A DNA stretch of 64,000 bases, from assembly GCA_963740055.1 (NCBI GenBank), contig CAVUCL010000001.1:62001-126000 (forward strand), given 5' to 3'. The stretch is from WHSW01 sp963740055. GTDB taxonomy: Bacteria; Actinomycetota; Thermoleophilia; Solirubrobacterales; 70-9. The translations under genes and the position numbers were made by a program. The notes under the pieces were generated by a model. That model saw only the letters and a list, made by a program, of their open reading frames with translations, had not been told where the DNA came from and did no database searches. This document shows positions 1 through 8,207 of this stretch, in pieces (positions within the stretch are counted from its first letter, which is position 1; each line of letters opens with the position of its first letter).

Positions 1-30
1 AGACATAGAAGGCAGAGGACATCGACGCCG

Positions 31-47
31 TAACCTAGGAGACGAAG
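31..47 (+). promoter_or_regulatory. Possible -10 and ribosome binding site for msrB
   Basis: TAACCT at 31-36 fits a TANNNT -10 box, and an AGGAGA-type ribosome binding site follows just before the ATG at 48. The -35 region would lie at or beyond the left edge of the window, so the promoter call is tentative. Confidence 0.4.
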
Positions 48-440
48 ATGGAGAAGGTTGAGAAGACGGAGGCGCAGTGGCGCGAGGAGCTCTCGCCCGA
101 GGAGTACCGCGTGCTGCGCGAGAAGGGGACCGAGCGCGCTTTCACCGGCGCCTACTGGGACGACAAGGGCGAGGGCGTGTACCGCTGCCGCGGCTGCGGC
201 CAGGAGCTGTTCGACTCGCGGACGAAGTTCGACTCGGGCACCGGCTGGCCGAGCTTCTACGCCCCGATGGGCGAAGAGGCGGTCGAGACCGACGACGACC
301 GCAGCTTCTTCATGCGCCGGACCGAGGTCGTGTGCAGCCGCTGTGGCAGCCACCTCGGGCACGTCTTCGACGACGGCCCGGACCCGACCGGGCTCCGCTA
401 CTGCATCAACAGCTGCTCGCTCGAGCGCGACGAGGACTAG
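48..440 (+). CDS. msrB: Peptide-methionine (R)-S-oxide reductase
   Basis: MsrB reduces the R epimer of methionine sulfoxide in oxidised proteins, using thioredoxin as reductant, in the cytoplasm. The 130-residue product has the family's usual length. It shows two CxxC zinc pairs (C47/C50 and C96/C99), the FDSGTGWPSF block and the catalytic cysteine C119 in RYCINS. There is no signal peptide. The ATG is chosen because an AGGAGA-like ribosome binding site precedes it. The gene converges on serS, and a strong hairpin just past its stop probably ends both transcripts. No msrA is visible in the window. Confidence 0.95.
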   Translation: MEKVEKTEAQWREELSPEEYRVLREKGTERAFTGAYWDDKGEGVYRCRGCGQELFDSRTKFDSGTGWPSFYAPMGEEAVETDDDRSFFMRRTEVVCSRCGSHLGHVFDDGPDPTGLRYCINSCSLERDED

Positions 441-443
441 CCG

Positions 444-1710
444 CTAGGCGGGGATCGAGGCCGGCGCTCCGGCCTCGACCAGCGCCTCGGGGAGCGCGAC
501 CGTGCCGTCGGCGCGCTGGCCGTTCTCGAGCAGGGCGATCAGCGTGCGGCCGACGGCGACCGCGGTCCCGTTCAGCGTGTGCAGCGGCTCCGGGGCCGCG
601 TCGGCGTCGGCGCGGTAACGGGCGCCGAGCCGGCGCGCCTGGTAGTCGGTCGTGTTCGAGCACGAGGTGAGCTCCCGGTAGCGGCCCTCGCTCGGGATCC
701 ACGCCTCGCAGTCGAACTTTCGCGCCGCCGGCGCACCGAGGTCGCCGACCGCGATCTCGACCACCCGGTAGGGAAGCTCGAGCGCGCTCAGGATCCGCTC
801 CTCGATCGCGAGGATGCGCTCGTGCTCATCCGCCGATTGGGACGGCTCGACGAACGAGAACATCTCGACCTTGTCGAACTGGTGCACGCGGAAGATCCCG
901 CGCGTGTCCTTGCCGGCGGCGCCCGCCTCGCGGCGAAAGCAGGGTGAGAGCCCCGCGTAGCGGCGCGGCAGCTCGCCGGCGGCGAGGATGTCGTCGGCGT
1001 GCAGCGCCGCGAGTGGCACCTCCGAGGTGCCGACGAGGAAGAGCTCGTCGCGCTCGACCTCGTAGATCATCTCGCGCTCGCCGGGGAAGAAGCCGGTGTC
1101 AAAGAGCGCCTTCTCGCGGACCAGCACCGGCGGCACGACCGGGACGAAGCCCTCGGCGCGAACGACGTCGAGCGCCAGGCGCACGAGCGCCAGCTCGACC
1201 ATGACCAGGTCGCCGAGCAGGTAGGCGAAGCGCGCCCCCGACGCAGCGGCGGCCTTCTCGATCTCGATCCAGCCGTGCTCGACCCCGAGCTCGAGGTGGT
1301 CGCGAACCTCGACCCCGGGGTCCGGGCGCTCGCCGACCTCGCGCAGGGTGACCGCGTCCTCGGCGCCGCCCTCGGGCGCCGCCGGGTCGGGGAGGTTCGG
1401 AAGCGTCGCGGCGAGGGCGTCGCGGCGCTGCTCGACCTCGGCGAGCTCGGCCTGCATCCGCTTGAGCTCCTCGGAGACCGTCCGCATGCGCCCGATCAGC
1501 TCGCCGGCGTCCTCGCCGGCGCGCTTGCGAGCGGCGATCTCGTCCGAGGCCTGGTTCTGCTGCGCCCGGCGGCCCTCGACCTCGGGCAGGAGCTCGCGCC
1601 GGCGCGCGTCGAGCTCGAGCAGCTCGTCGAGCGCGGCGCCCGCCCCGCGGCGCTCGAGCGCCGCCCGGGCCGGACGCCGGGTCGTCGCGAATCGCGCGCA
1701 GGTCGAGCAC
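444..1710 (-). CDS. serS: Seryl-tRNA synthetase, frame broken near the N-terminus
   Basis: SerRS charges tRNA-Ser with serine in the cytoplasm and is normally essential. The C-terminal 347 residues are intact, with class II motif 2 (FRREAGAAGKDTRG) and motif 3 (LNGTAVAVGRTLIALLENGQ). The typical N-terminus (VLDLRAIRDDP) begins at a GTG at 1710, 11 bp after the cytochrome gene's stop. The helical arm resumes in another frame as RAALERRG. One extra base within about 1668-1677 explains this. With it removed, the product is 421 residues, the normal family length. If no frame correction is made, the longest product starts at an internal ATG (1487) and lacks most of the tRNA-binding arm. Sequencing error is more likely than a real pseudogene. 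Confidence 0.85.
455..478. terminator. Bidirectional hairpin between msrB and serS
   Basis: TCGAGGCCGG (455-464) and CCGGCCTCGA (469-478) form a perfect 10-bp stem around a CGCT tetraloop. It starts 14 bp after the msrB stop and lies inside the last codons of the convergent serS. There is no U-tract, so termination by this hairpin is inferred from structure and position. Confidence 0.55.
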
Positions 1711-1721
1711 GCGGCGGCGGC

Positions 1722-2207
1722 TTACTCGCCCTCGGCCGCGGCCTGCTCGGCCTCGGACTCGGTCTCGCTCGCGTCGCCGGGCTGCTCCGGTCGCTCGACC
1801 TCGGAGCCGGCGTACTCGGCGACGAAGCCGGCGATCGCGTCGGCCTCGTCGCCGACGACGATGTTCTGGGGCATGATCGCGCCGGAGAAGCCGCCGTTGC
1901 GAATCGCGTAGAGGACGTCGTCGACGCTCTCGGTGCGCTCGTCGAGGTTCGGTCCCTGGTTGCGCAGGGAGCGATTGGCGGAGCCCTCGGCGCCCGCGGC
2001 GGCGAGCGTGTGGCAGCCCGAGCAGCGCTCTGAGAACAGGACCGCGCCGGCGTAGTTGGGATCGTCGGAGGCGACCTCGATCCCCTCGGTGCCGCAGGCG
2101 CCCAGCGCCAGCGCCGCCGCGATTGCCGCCAGCGAGGCGTAGCCGAGGCGCGTGGCTGTCGAGCCGCCTCGTTTGGGGAGCAAGAGCGTGCGCAAGACCG
2201 GCGGCAT
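1722..2207 (-). CDS. Lipid-anchored monohaem cytochrome c
   Basis: The protein is a small class I cytochrome c, probably an electron carrier on the outer face of the membrane. The N-terminus has a hydrophobic segment ending in a lipobox (LGAC), followed by a haem-binding CSGCH motif and a downstream Met ligand in GAIMPQN. The C-terminus is a Glu-rich acidic tail. The start is uncertain: ATG at 2207 or 2210, or a TTG at 2195. TATGAT (2211-2206 on the minus strand) sits 10 nt before that TTG, which would give a nearly leaderless transcript. It lies directly upstream of serS and may be co-transcribed with it. Confidence 0.8.
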   Translation of the reverse strand: MPPVLRTLLLPKRGGSTATRLGYASLAAIAAALALGACGTEGIEVASDDPNYAGAVLFSERCSGCHTLAAAGAEGSANRSLRNQGPNLDERTESVDDVLYAIRNGGFSGAIMPQNIVVGDEADAIAGFVAEYAGSEVERPEQPGDASETESEAEQAAAEGE

Positions 2208-2213
2208 CATACT
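2206..2213. promoter_or_regulatory. Overlapping divergent -10 boxes
   Basis: On the minus strand TATGAT (2211-2206) points toward the cytochrome gene. On the plus strand CATACT (2208-2213) lies 10 nt before the flavin reductase GTG. The two hexamers share four base pairs, so the two promoters may exclude each other. This is inference from sequence alone. Confidence 0.4.
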
Positions 2214-2223
2214 TTTTGACCTC

Positions 2224-2721
2224 GTGCCCGTGCCGACCCCCGACCAGTTCCGCCGCGCGATGGCCGGCCTGCCGACCGGGGTGACCGTGGTCTCGGCGCT
2301 CGCCGCCGGGCGCCCCGCCGGCGCGACCGCCGGCGCGGTCGCCTCGCTCTCGCTCGAGCCGCCGCTGATCGTCGCCTGCCTCGACCGCGGCTCGCGCACG
2401 CTGGCGGCGATTCGCGAATCGGGCAGCTTCGGGGTCAGCGTCCTCGCCGCCCACCAGGGCGAGCTCGCGCGCGGATTCGCGACCAAGGCCTCGCACGAGG
2501 AGAAGTGGCGAGAGGTCGACTACGCCGAGCGCGACGGGGTCCCGATCCTCGGCGACGCGGTCGCCTGGGCCGCCTGCCGGCTGCGCGACCTGCACGACGG
2601 CGGCGACCACGAGATCGCCGTCGGCGAGGTCCTCGACCTGGGCGCCGACGGCGGCGAGCCGCTGATCTTCCACGGCGGCGAGTACCGGCCGCTGGCGCCG
2701 GACCGAAGCGGCCGGGTCTAG
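2224..2721 (+). CDS. Flavin reductase-like FMN-binding split-barrel protein
   Basis: The protein resembles the flavin reductase component family of two-component monooxygenases (HpaC/NtaB type), which supply reduced flavin using NAD(P)H. Family features are the N-terminal FRRAMAGLPTGVTVVSA segment and the SFGVSVLAAHQGELARGFA segment. At 165 residues it has the normal length. GTG 2224 is preferred: it follows a CATACT -10-like box by 10 nt and matches where family members begin. No partner oxygenase is visible nearby, so the substrate is unknown. Its stop overlaps that of the convergent membrane gene in the tetramer CTAG. Confidence 0.8.
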   Translation: MPVPTPDQFRRAMAGLPTGVTVVSALAAGRPAGATAGAVASLSLEPPLIVACLDRGSRTLAAIRESGSFGVSVLAAHQGELARGFATKASHEEKWREVDYAERDGVPILGDAVAWAACRLRDLHDGGDHEIAVGEVLDLGADGGEPLIFHGGEYRPLAPDRSGRV

Positions 2722-3155
2722 AACAGGGCGCCGGAGGTGCCGGCGGCGCGCGCGGCGAGGAAGAGGACGATCAGCGCCGAGACGGCCATGATCCCGGTCT
2801 CGCGACGGACGATCGCGAGCGCGAACAGGCGCTGGCGATCGCGCGGCAGCGAGTCGAAGTCGAGCCCGGCGAGCTCGCGCTCGGCGGCGCCGGCCCGGGC
2901 CGCCTCGGCGAGCAGGGTCACCGCCAGCGGCAGGACCCCGTAGAGGTAGTGGAGCTCGTCGGGCGACTCGTCGCCGAGCAGCAACAGCACGGCGCCGGCG
3001 AGCACCTGGGCGACGACCGTCACCTGAGCGACCCGCAGCAGGTACCAGAAGGCGACGCTCGGCCGGGCGCGAAGCCAGGCCGCGGCGCCCCAGGCGCCGG
3101 CGAGCAGGTTCGCCACCAGGACCGCGATCCCGATCGTCAGGTGCACCGTCTGCAC
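2718..3155 (-). CDS. Four-helix membrane protein of unknown function
   Basis: The 145-residue product has about four hydrophobic helices. They start near residues 5, 38, 72 and 120, with a charged loop (LDFDSLPRDRQRLF) before the last. I do not recognise a family. It begins with GTG at 3155, about 6 nt after a weak TTTGAT -10-like hexamer, which would make its mRNA leaderless. It is transcribed away from the nuo operon and converges on the flavin reductase gene, with overlapping stops. Confidence 0.65.
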   Translation of the reverse strand: MQTVHLTIGIAVLVANLLAGAWGAAAWLRARPSVAFWYLLRVAQVTVVAQVLAGAVLLLLGDESPDELHYLYGVLPLAVTLLAEAARAGAAERELAGLDFDSLPRDRQRLFALAIVRRETGIMAVSALIVLFLAARAAGTSGALF

Positions 3156-3221
3156 GCGCGGATCAAAGCAGGGCCGCGGGGACCTCGCACGAGCCTCCCA
3201 TACCCGCCCGATTAGGTCGGA

Positions 3222-3290
3222 TTTTCCGCTTTCTGATGCGGAAAGACACTATGTAGCAACCCAGCACAAAGTGGAGTAGAAATCGGCTTC
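3222..3290 (+). promoter_or_regulatory. nuo operon upstream region with AT-rich inverted repeat
   Basis: TTTCCGC (3223-3229) and GCGGAAA (3238-3244) form a 7-bp inverted repeat with an 8-nt spacer. This is one of the few AT-rich patches in the window. GGAG at 3273-3276 is a distant ribosome binding site candidate for the GTG at 3291. The repeat may be an operator or leader hairpin controlling complex I expression; I see no clear -35/-10 pair. Confidence 0.45.
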
Positions 3291-3656
3291 GTGCTGCGCA
3301 GCTACCTCCCCGTGCTCGTCTTCGTCGGTCTCGGCGTGATCGTCGGCGGCGCCTTCGCCGTCCTCAACTCTGTCGTCGGGCGCAAGCGGGTCCACGGCCG
3401 CGCGGCGAAGGCGGACCCCTACGAGTGCGGGCTGCCGAGCGAGGTCTCGCGCACGTTCCGCTTCGGGGTCAGCTTCTACATGGTCGCGATGCTGTTCATC
3501 CTCTTCGACATCGAGGTCGTGTTTCTCTATCCGGTCGGGGTGATCATCAACTCCGCCGACTCGATCTTCGTCCTCGTCGAGGTGCTGGTCTTCGTCGTCC
3601 TGCTGCTGGTCGCGCTGATCTACGTCTGGCGCCGGGGTGCGCTCGATTGGAGGTGA
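3291..3656 (+). CDS. nuoA: NADH-quinone oxidoreductase subunit A
   Basis: NuoA is a three-helix membrane subunit of complex I at the junction between the hydrophilic and membrane arms. Family signatures are DPYECG after the first helix and FYMVAMLFILFDIEVVFLYP in the second. The 121-residue length is typical. Translation starts at GTG 3291. It is the first gene of nuoA-N, and its stop overlaps the nuoB start. Confidence 0.96.
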   Translation: MLRSYLPVLVFVGLGVIVGGAFAVLNSVVGRKRVHGRAAKADPYECGLPSEVSRTFRFGVSFYMVAMLFILFDIEVVFLYPVGVIINSADSIFVLVEVLVFVVLLLVALIYVWRRGALDWR

Positions 3657-4366
3657 GGCGCGAGAAGCTGCGCGGGCTCTCCCCGCTCGCCGAGCCGGGC
3701 TCGCCGGAGCACCTGCGGGTGCGCCAGCTGCGGGCCCGCGACCTGCTGCGCGGCGACCTCGACGACGCCGAGCTGGAGGAGCACGTCTCGCAGTCGGTGC
3801 TCACGACCTCGTTCCACAAGCTGCTCTCGTGGGGCGCGTCGAACTCGATGTTCCCGCTCACCTTCGGGCTCGCCTGCTGCGCGATCGAGATGATCGCAGC
3901 GGTCGGGTCGCCGCGCAACGACCAGGCCCGCTTCGGTGCCGAGGCGTTGCGCGCCTCTCCGCGCCAGGCGGACTTCATCATCCTCTCGGGCCGGGTGTCG
4001 ATCAAGATGGCGCCGGTCATCCGCCGCCTCTACGACCAGATGCTCGAGCCGCGCTGGGCGATCTCGATGGGCGCCTGCTCGTCGTCGGGCGGGATGTTCG
4101 CGAACTACGCCGTCGTCCAGGGGGCGGACAAGTTCATGCCGATCGACGTCCACGTCCCCGGCTGCCCGCCGCGCCCCGAAGCCCTGTTCTACGGCTTCAA
4201 CAAGCTCCAGCGCCAGATCATGGGCAATCCCGACCAGGGTTGGCGCCGGCGCTACAACGCGATCGGGACCGAGGAGTGGGCGCGAGAGGACGTGATCGCG
4301 GGCCAGCCTTCCGAGGCCTCCGAAGCGTCCTATACCCGGGCGCGCGAGGCGGTCAGGCGTGCCTGA
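3653..4366 (+). CDS. nuoB: NADH-quinone oxidoreductase subunit B
   Basis: NuoB carries the terminal N2 [4Fe-4S] cluster that passes electrons to quinone. The four cluster cysteines are visible as the tandem pair in GLACCAIEM, one in MGACSSSGG and one in VPGCPPRPE. With GTG 3653 (GTGA overlap with nuoA) the protein has 237 residues, including about 45 poorly conserved N-terminal residues before VLTTSFHKLLSWG. A later GTG at 3719 would give a more typical N-terminus. The C-terminus has a Ser/Glu/Arg-rich extension. Confidence 0.95.
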   Translation: MRREKLRGLSPLAEPGSPEHLRVRQLRARDLLRGDLDDAELEEHVSQSVLTTSFHKLLSWGASNSMFPLTFGLACCAIEMIAAVGSPRNDQARFGAEALRASPRQADFIILSGRVSIKMAPVIRRLYDQMLEPRWAISMGACSSSGGMFANYAVVQGADKFMPIDVHVPGCPPRPEALFYGFNKLQRQIMGNPDQGWRRRYNAIGTEEWAREDVIAGQPSEASEASYTRAREAVRRA

Positions 4367-4889
4367 CGCGCCCGGACTCGAGCTGATCGCCGGCGAGCTT
4401 CGCGACGAGCACCCGGACTCGGTGCTCGAGACCTACCACGAGCACGGTCAGGCGTGCCTGATCGTCGACCCCGAGCAGGTGCTGGCGGTCCTCGCCTGGC
4501 TGCGCGACACGCCCGGTCAGGAGTACCGCTTCCTCGCCAGCGTCCACGGGGTCGACTACCTGCCGGCCGAGCCGCGCTTCGCCGTCCACTACGAGCTCCT
4601 CAGCCGCGAGCGGATCGAACGCATTCGCGTCCGGGCAGCGCTCGCCGACCCCGGCGGCGACGAGCTGCCGGAGATCGATTCCTGTGTCGAGCTGTTCCCG
4701 ACCGCCGATTTCCAGGAGCGCGAGGTCTACGACTTCTTCGGGATCCTCTTCCGCGGCCACCCCGACCTGCGCCGGATCCTGATGCCCGAGACCTACGTCG
4801 GCTGGCCGCAGCGGCGCGACTTCCCGATCGGTGGCGAGCCGGTGATCTTCACCCACAACGAGCACCAGGTCCCGGGGTGGTCGCAGTGA
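4359..4889 (+). CDS. nuoC: NADH-quinone oxidoreductase subunit C
   Basis: NuoC is the 30-kDa peripheral arm subunit that packs on NuoD near the quinone site. It is recognised by the C-terminal signature FPTADFQEREVYDFFGILFRGHPDLRRILM and the closing WPQRRDFPI motif. At 176 residues it is a free-standing NuoC, not a NuoCD fusion. It starts at GTG 4359 inside the nuoB end and overlaps nuoD by GTGA. Confidence 0.95.
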   Translation: MPDAPGLELIAGELRDEHPDSVLETYHEHGQACLIVDPEQVLAVLAWLRDTPGQEYRFLASVHGVDYLPAEPRFAVHYELLSRERIERIRVRAALADPGGDELPEIDSCVELFPTADFQEREVYDFFGILFRGHPDLRRILMPETYVGWPQRRDFPIGGEPVIFTHNEHQVPGWSQ

Positions 4890-6169
4890 CGGAGCGCGGT
4901 TCGGCCCCCGCTCGCGGCGGCGATGTGATCGCGGCGAGCGCCGCGACGGTGATCGGCGAGTCGCCGATCGAGCGGACCGAGGCAGGCGAGCTGCTCGAGC
5001 CCGAGCACGAGCTGCTGACCGTGAACATGGGCCCGCACCACCCGGCGACGCACGGGGTGCTGCGGCTGCTGGTCAGCCTCCAGGGCGAGGAGGTGATCGA
5101 CCTGAAGCCGGTGATCGGCTACGTCCACACCGGGATCGAGAAGAGCTGCGAGGACAAGAGCTACTGGAAGGTGATCCCGTTCGTCGAGCGCATGGACTAC
5201 CTCTCCTACTACTTCAACATGCAGGCGTTCTGCGGCGCGGTCGAGACGCTGCTCGAGCTCGAGATCCCACCGCGCGCCTCGTACCTGCGCACGATCCACC
5301 TCGAGCTCAATCGCCTCCACTCGCATCTGTTCTGGATCGGGACCACCGCGCTCGACCTCGGCGCCGTGTCAATGCTCTGGTACGCGCTGCGCGAGCGCGA
5401 CGCGATCCTCGACCTGTTCGAGATGTCGAGCGGCCAGCGGATGCACACCCGGTACTTCCAGGTCGGCGGCGTCTTCGAGGACATCCCGCTCGGCTTCGAG
5501 CGCAAGCTGCGCGACTTCTGCAAGGCGATGCCGGCCCGGGTGAGCCAGTACGAGGCGCTGCTCGACCGCAACGAGATCTTCCTCCAGCGCACCAGGGGCG
5601 TCGGCATCGTCGCGCGCGAGCGGCTGCTCGAGCTCGGGGTCACGGGGCCGCTGCTGCGCGCCTCCGGCGAGCCCTGGGACCTGCGCAAGGTCGACCCGTA
5701 CCTCGCCTACGGCGAGGTCGAGTTCAAGATCCCGGTCGGCACCGTCGGCGACGGCTACGACCGCTACCGGGTGCGATTCCAGGAGATGCGCGAATCCGTC
5801 CGGATCATCGAGCAGTGCCTCGACGGGCTCCCGGAGGGGCCCTGGATCGCCGACGACCGCAAGATCGTGCTCCCTCCGCGCGACGAGCTCTCGACCTCGA
5901 TGGAGGCGCTGATCCACCACTTCAAGCTGGTAACCGAGGGGTTCCGGGTGCCGCCCGGCGAGGTCTACTACCCGATCGAGTCGCCCCGGGGCGAGCTCGG
6001 CTGCTACGTGCTCGCCGACGGCTCGGCGAAGCCGGCCCGAGTCCACTTCCGCGATCCCTCGTTCGTCAACCTGCAGATGCTTCGCGATATGTCGGTGGGC
6101 GGCTACGTCGCCGACCTGATCGCCAACCTCGGGATGCTCGACCCGATCCTCGGCGGCGTCGACCGATGA
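4886..6169 (+). CDS. nuoD: NADH-quinone oxidoreductase subunit D
   Basis: NuoD (49-kDa subunit) forms the quinone-binding cavity with NuoB. The family block MGPHHPATHGVLR, the HTGIEKSCE region and the C-terminal ESPRGELGCYV and DPSFVNLQML motifs are present. The 427-residue product starts at GTG 4886. Its first 45 or so residues are a non-conserved extension. The gene overlaps nuoC and nuoE by four bases, so translation is probably coupled. Confidence 0.96.
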   Translation: MTERGSAPARGGDVIAASAATVIGESPIERTEAGELLEPEHELLTVNMGPHHPATHGVLRLLVSLQGEEVIDLKPVIGYVHTGIEKSCEDKSYWKVIPFVERMDYLSYYFNMQAFCGAVETLLELEIPPRASYLRTIHLELNRLHSHLFWIGTTALDLGAVSMLWYALRERDAILDLFEMSSGQRMHTRYFQVGGVFEDIPLGFERKLRDFCKAMPARVSQYEALLDRNEIFLQRTRGVGIVARERLLELGVTGPLLRASGEPWDLRKVDPYLAYGEVEFKIPVGTVGDGYDRYRVRFQEMRESVRIIEQCLDGLPEGPWIADDRKIVLPPRDELSTSMEALIHHFKLVTEGFRVPPGEVYYPIESPRGELGCYVLADGSAKPARVHFRDPSFVNLQMLRDMSVGGYVADLIANLGMLDPILGGVDR

Positions 6170-6888
6170 GCTCCGAGCAGCCCGAGCACTTGATGCGGCC
6201 GACGGACGAGCTCAGCGCGGCGGATCGGCGGGAGCTGATCGCCTCGATGCGCCCCGAGGACGCCGAGGGCGTGCCGGAGCTGCACGAGGTCGAGATCCCG
6301 GCCGAGCTGCGCGAGCGGATCGAGACCGCGATGTCGCGCTATCCGCAGCTGCGCTCGGCGGCAATCCCGGCGCTGTGGGCGGTGCAGCGCCACTACGGCT
6401 GGTGCTCGCCCGACGGCGTCCGCCAGGCGGCCGCGGTGATGGGGGTCACCCCCGCCTACCTGCAGTCGGTGGCGACCTTCTACGACCTGTTCGCGACCGC
6501 GCCCGTCGGCCGCCACCGGGTCCTCGTCTGCCACAACATCTCCTGCTGGATGAACGGCGCCGACGACCTCCTGGGAGCGTTCTGCGACGCCGCCGGGGTC
6601 GACGACCACGCCGCCGACCACCATGGCGCCAGCTCCGAGGACGGCGAGTTCTACGTCAAGGGCTTCGAGTGCCTCGGCGCCTGCGACATCGCCCCGATGG
6701 CCTCGATCGACGAGCGCTACTACGGGCCCCTGGACGCAGCCGACGCGCTCGCGGCGATCGAGGCGCTGCGCGCCGGCGGCGAGGTGCTTCCCGGCAAGGC
6801 GCTCTCCGAGCGCGGCGCAGCCGGCGGGCCCGAGCGCGAGCCCGACCCGCGCGTCGCCGAGGCCGAGGCCGACGGAGCCGGCGCGTGA
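6166..6888 (+). CDS. nuoE: NADH-quinone oxidoreductase subunit E
   Basis: NuoE (24-kDa subunit) is a thioredoxin-fold protein holding the N1a [2Fe-2S] cluster in the NADH-oxidising module. Cluster cysteines are visible in VCHNISC and in FECLGACDIAPM, about 40 residues apart. The 240-residue protein is longer than minimal NuoE because of an acidic N-terminal extension and an acidic Ala/Glu-rich C-terminal tail. It overlaps nuoD (ATGA) and nuoF (GTGA). Confidence 0.95.
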   Translation: MSSEQPEHLMRPTDELSAADRRELIASMRPEDAEGVPELHEVEIPAELRERIETAMSRYPQLRSAAIPALWAVQRHYGWCSPDGVRQAAAVMGVTPAYLQSVATFYDLFATAPVGRHRVLVCHNISCWMNGADDLLGAFCDAAGVDDHAADHHGASSEDGEFYVKGFECLGACDIAPMASIDERYYGPLDAADALAAIEALRAGGEVLPGKALSERGAAGGPEREPDPRVAEAEADGAGA

Positions 6889-8207
6889 GCGAGGTCCGCA
6901 ACCTCTTCCGCCACATCGATCGCCCCGGCCTCGCGACCCTCGACGGCTATCGCGAGCTCGGCGGCTATCGCGCCCAGGAGCACGCGTTTCGCGAGCTCGA
7001 GCCGGACGAGCTGCTGAACACGCTCGAGGACTCGGGCCTGCGCGGCCGCGGCGGCGCCGGCTTCTCGATGGGCAAGAAGGGCTCCTTCCTGCCCCGGGGC
7101 GAGATGGAGAAGTACCTGTGCTGCAACGCCGACGAGTCGGAGCCGGGCACGTTCAAGGACCGCGAGCTGATGCAGAAGAACCCGCACGGGCTGATCGAGG
7201 GCTGCGCGATCGCGGCGCTCGCGGTCGGCGCCACCTACGCGTTCATCTTCATCCGCGGCGAGTACTGGGAGGTCGCCGAGATCCTCGACCGCGCCGTCGC
7301 CGAGGCCTACGAGGCGGGCTATCTCGGCACCGGCATCCTCGGCAGCTCGCATCGGGTCGAGCTCGTCGTCCACCGCGGCGCCGGCGCCTACATCTGCGGT
7401 GAGGAGACGGCGCTGCTCGATTCGCTCGAGGGCAAGCGCGGGAACCCGCGGCTGAAGCCTCCGTTCCCGGCGATCCAGGGCCTCTACGGCGGCCCGACGC
7501 TGATCAACAACGTCGAGACGCTCGCCAACGTGCCGCGGATCGTCGCCGCGGGCTCGAACTGGTTCAAGAGCTTCGGCACCGAGCAGTCGGCCGGGACCAA
7601 GGTCGTCTCGGTCTCGGGCTGCGTGCAGCGGCCCGGCAACTACGAGATCGAGCTCGGGATCCCCTCGCGGGAGATCATCTACGGGCTCGCCGGCGGCCCA
7701 CCCGAGGGCCGGCGGGTGAAGGCGTGGTTCCCCGGCGGCTCGTCGGCACCGGTGCTGACCGAGGCCGAGCTCGACCTGCCGTACTCGTTCGAGGCGATGG
7801 CCGAGGCCGGCTCGATGCTCGGCTCGGGGGCGATCATCGTCGCCGACGAGACGGTCTCGATCCCCGAGCTCGCGCTGCGCACGGCGCGCTTCTATGAGCA
7901 CGAGTCGTGCGGCAAGTGCACCCCCTGTCGCGAAGGCACCAACTGGACCGTGAAGATGCTCGAGCGGGTCACCCGCGGCGAGGCGACGCCGATGGACCTC
8001 GACATCGTCGCCTCGGTGCAGCACAACATCATCGGCAACTGCCTCTGCGTACTCGGCGACTCGATGGCGATGCCGGTCGGGGCGATGGTGGCGAAGTTCC
8101 GACCCGAATTCGAAGCAGCGATCGAGCAGGCGCGCGAGCGCGGCCACGGTGAGCTCGACCACTCGCCCGAGGATCGCATCGCTACAGCTGCGGGGACGAC
8201 CGTATGA
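6885..8207 (+). CDS. nuoF: NADH-quinone oxidoreductase subunit F
   Basis: NuoF (51-kDa subunit) binds NADH and FMN and holds the N3 [4Fe-4S] cluster. Visible motifs are the FMN/NADH glycine-rich GLRGRGGAGFSMGKK, CNADESEPGTFKDR, GAGAYICGEETALLDSLEGKRGNPR and the cluster motif ESCGKCTPCREG with a later cysteine in IIGNCLC. The 440-residue length is typical. GTG 6885 overlaps the nuoE stop. Confidence 0.97.
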   Translation: MSEVRNLFRHIDRPGLATLDGYRELGGYRAQEHAFRELEPDELLNTLEDSGLRGRGGAGFSMGKKGSFLPRGEMEKYLCCNADESEPGTFKDRELMQKNPHGLIEGCAIAALAVGATYAFIFIRGEYWEVAEILDRAVAEAYEAGYLGTGILGSSHRVELVVHRGAGAYICGEETALLDSLEGKRGNPRLKPPFPAIQGLYGGPTLINNVETLANVPRIVAAGSNWFKSFGTEQSAGTKVVSVSGCVQRPGNYEIELGIPSREIIYGLAGGPPEGRRVKAWFPGGSSAPVLTEAELDLPYSFEAMAEAGSMLGSGAIIVADETVSIPELALRTARFYEHESCGKCTPCREGTNWTVKMLERVTRGEATPMDLDIVASVQHNIIGNCLCVLGDSMAMPVGAMVAKFRPEFEAAIEQARERGHGELDHSPEDRIATAAGTTV

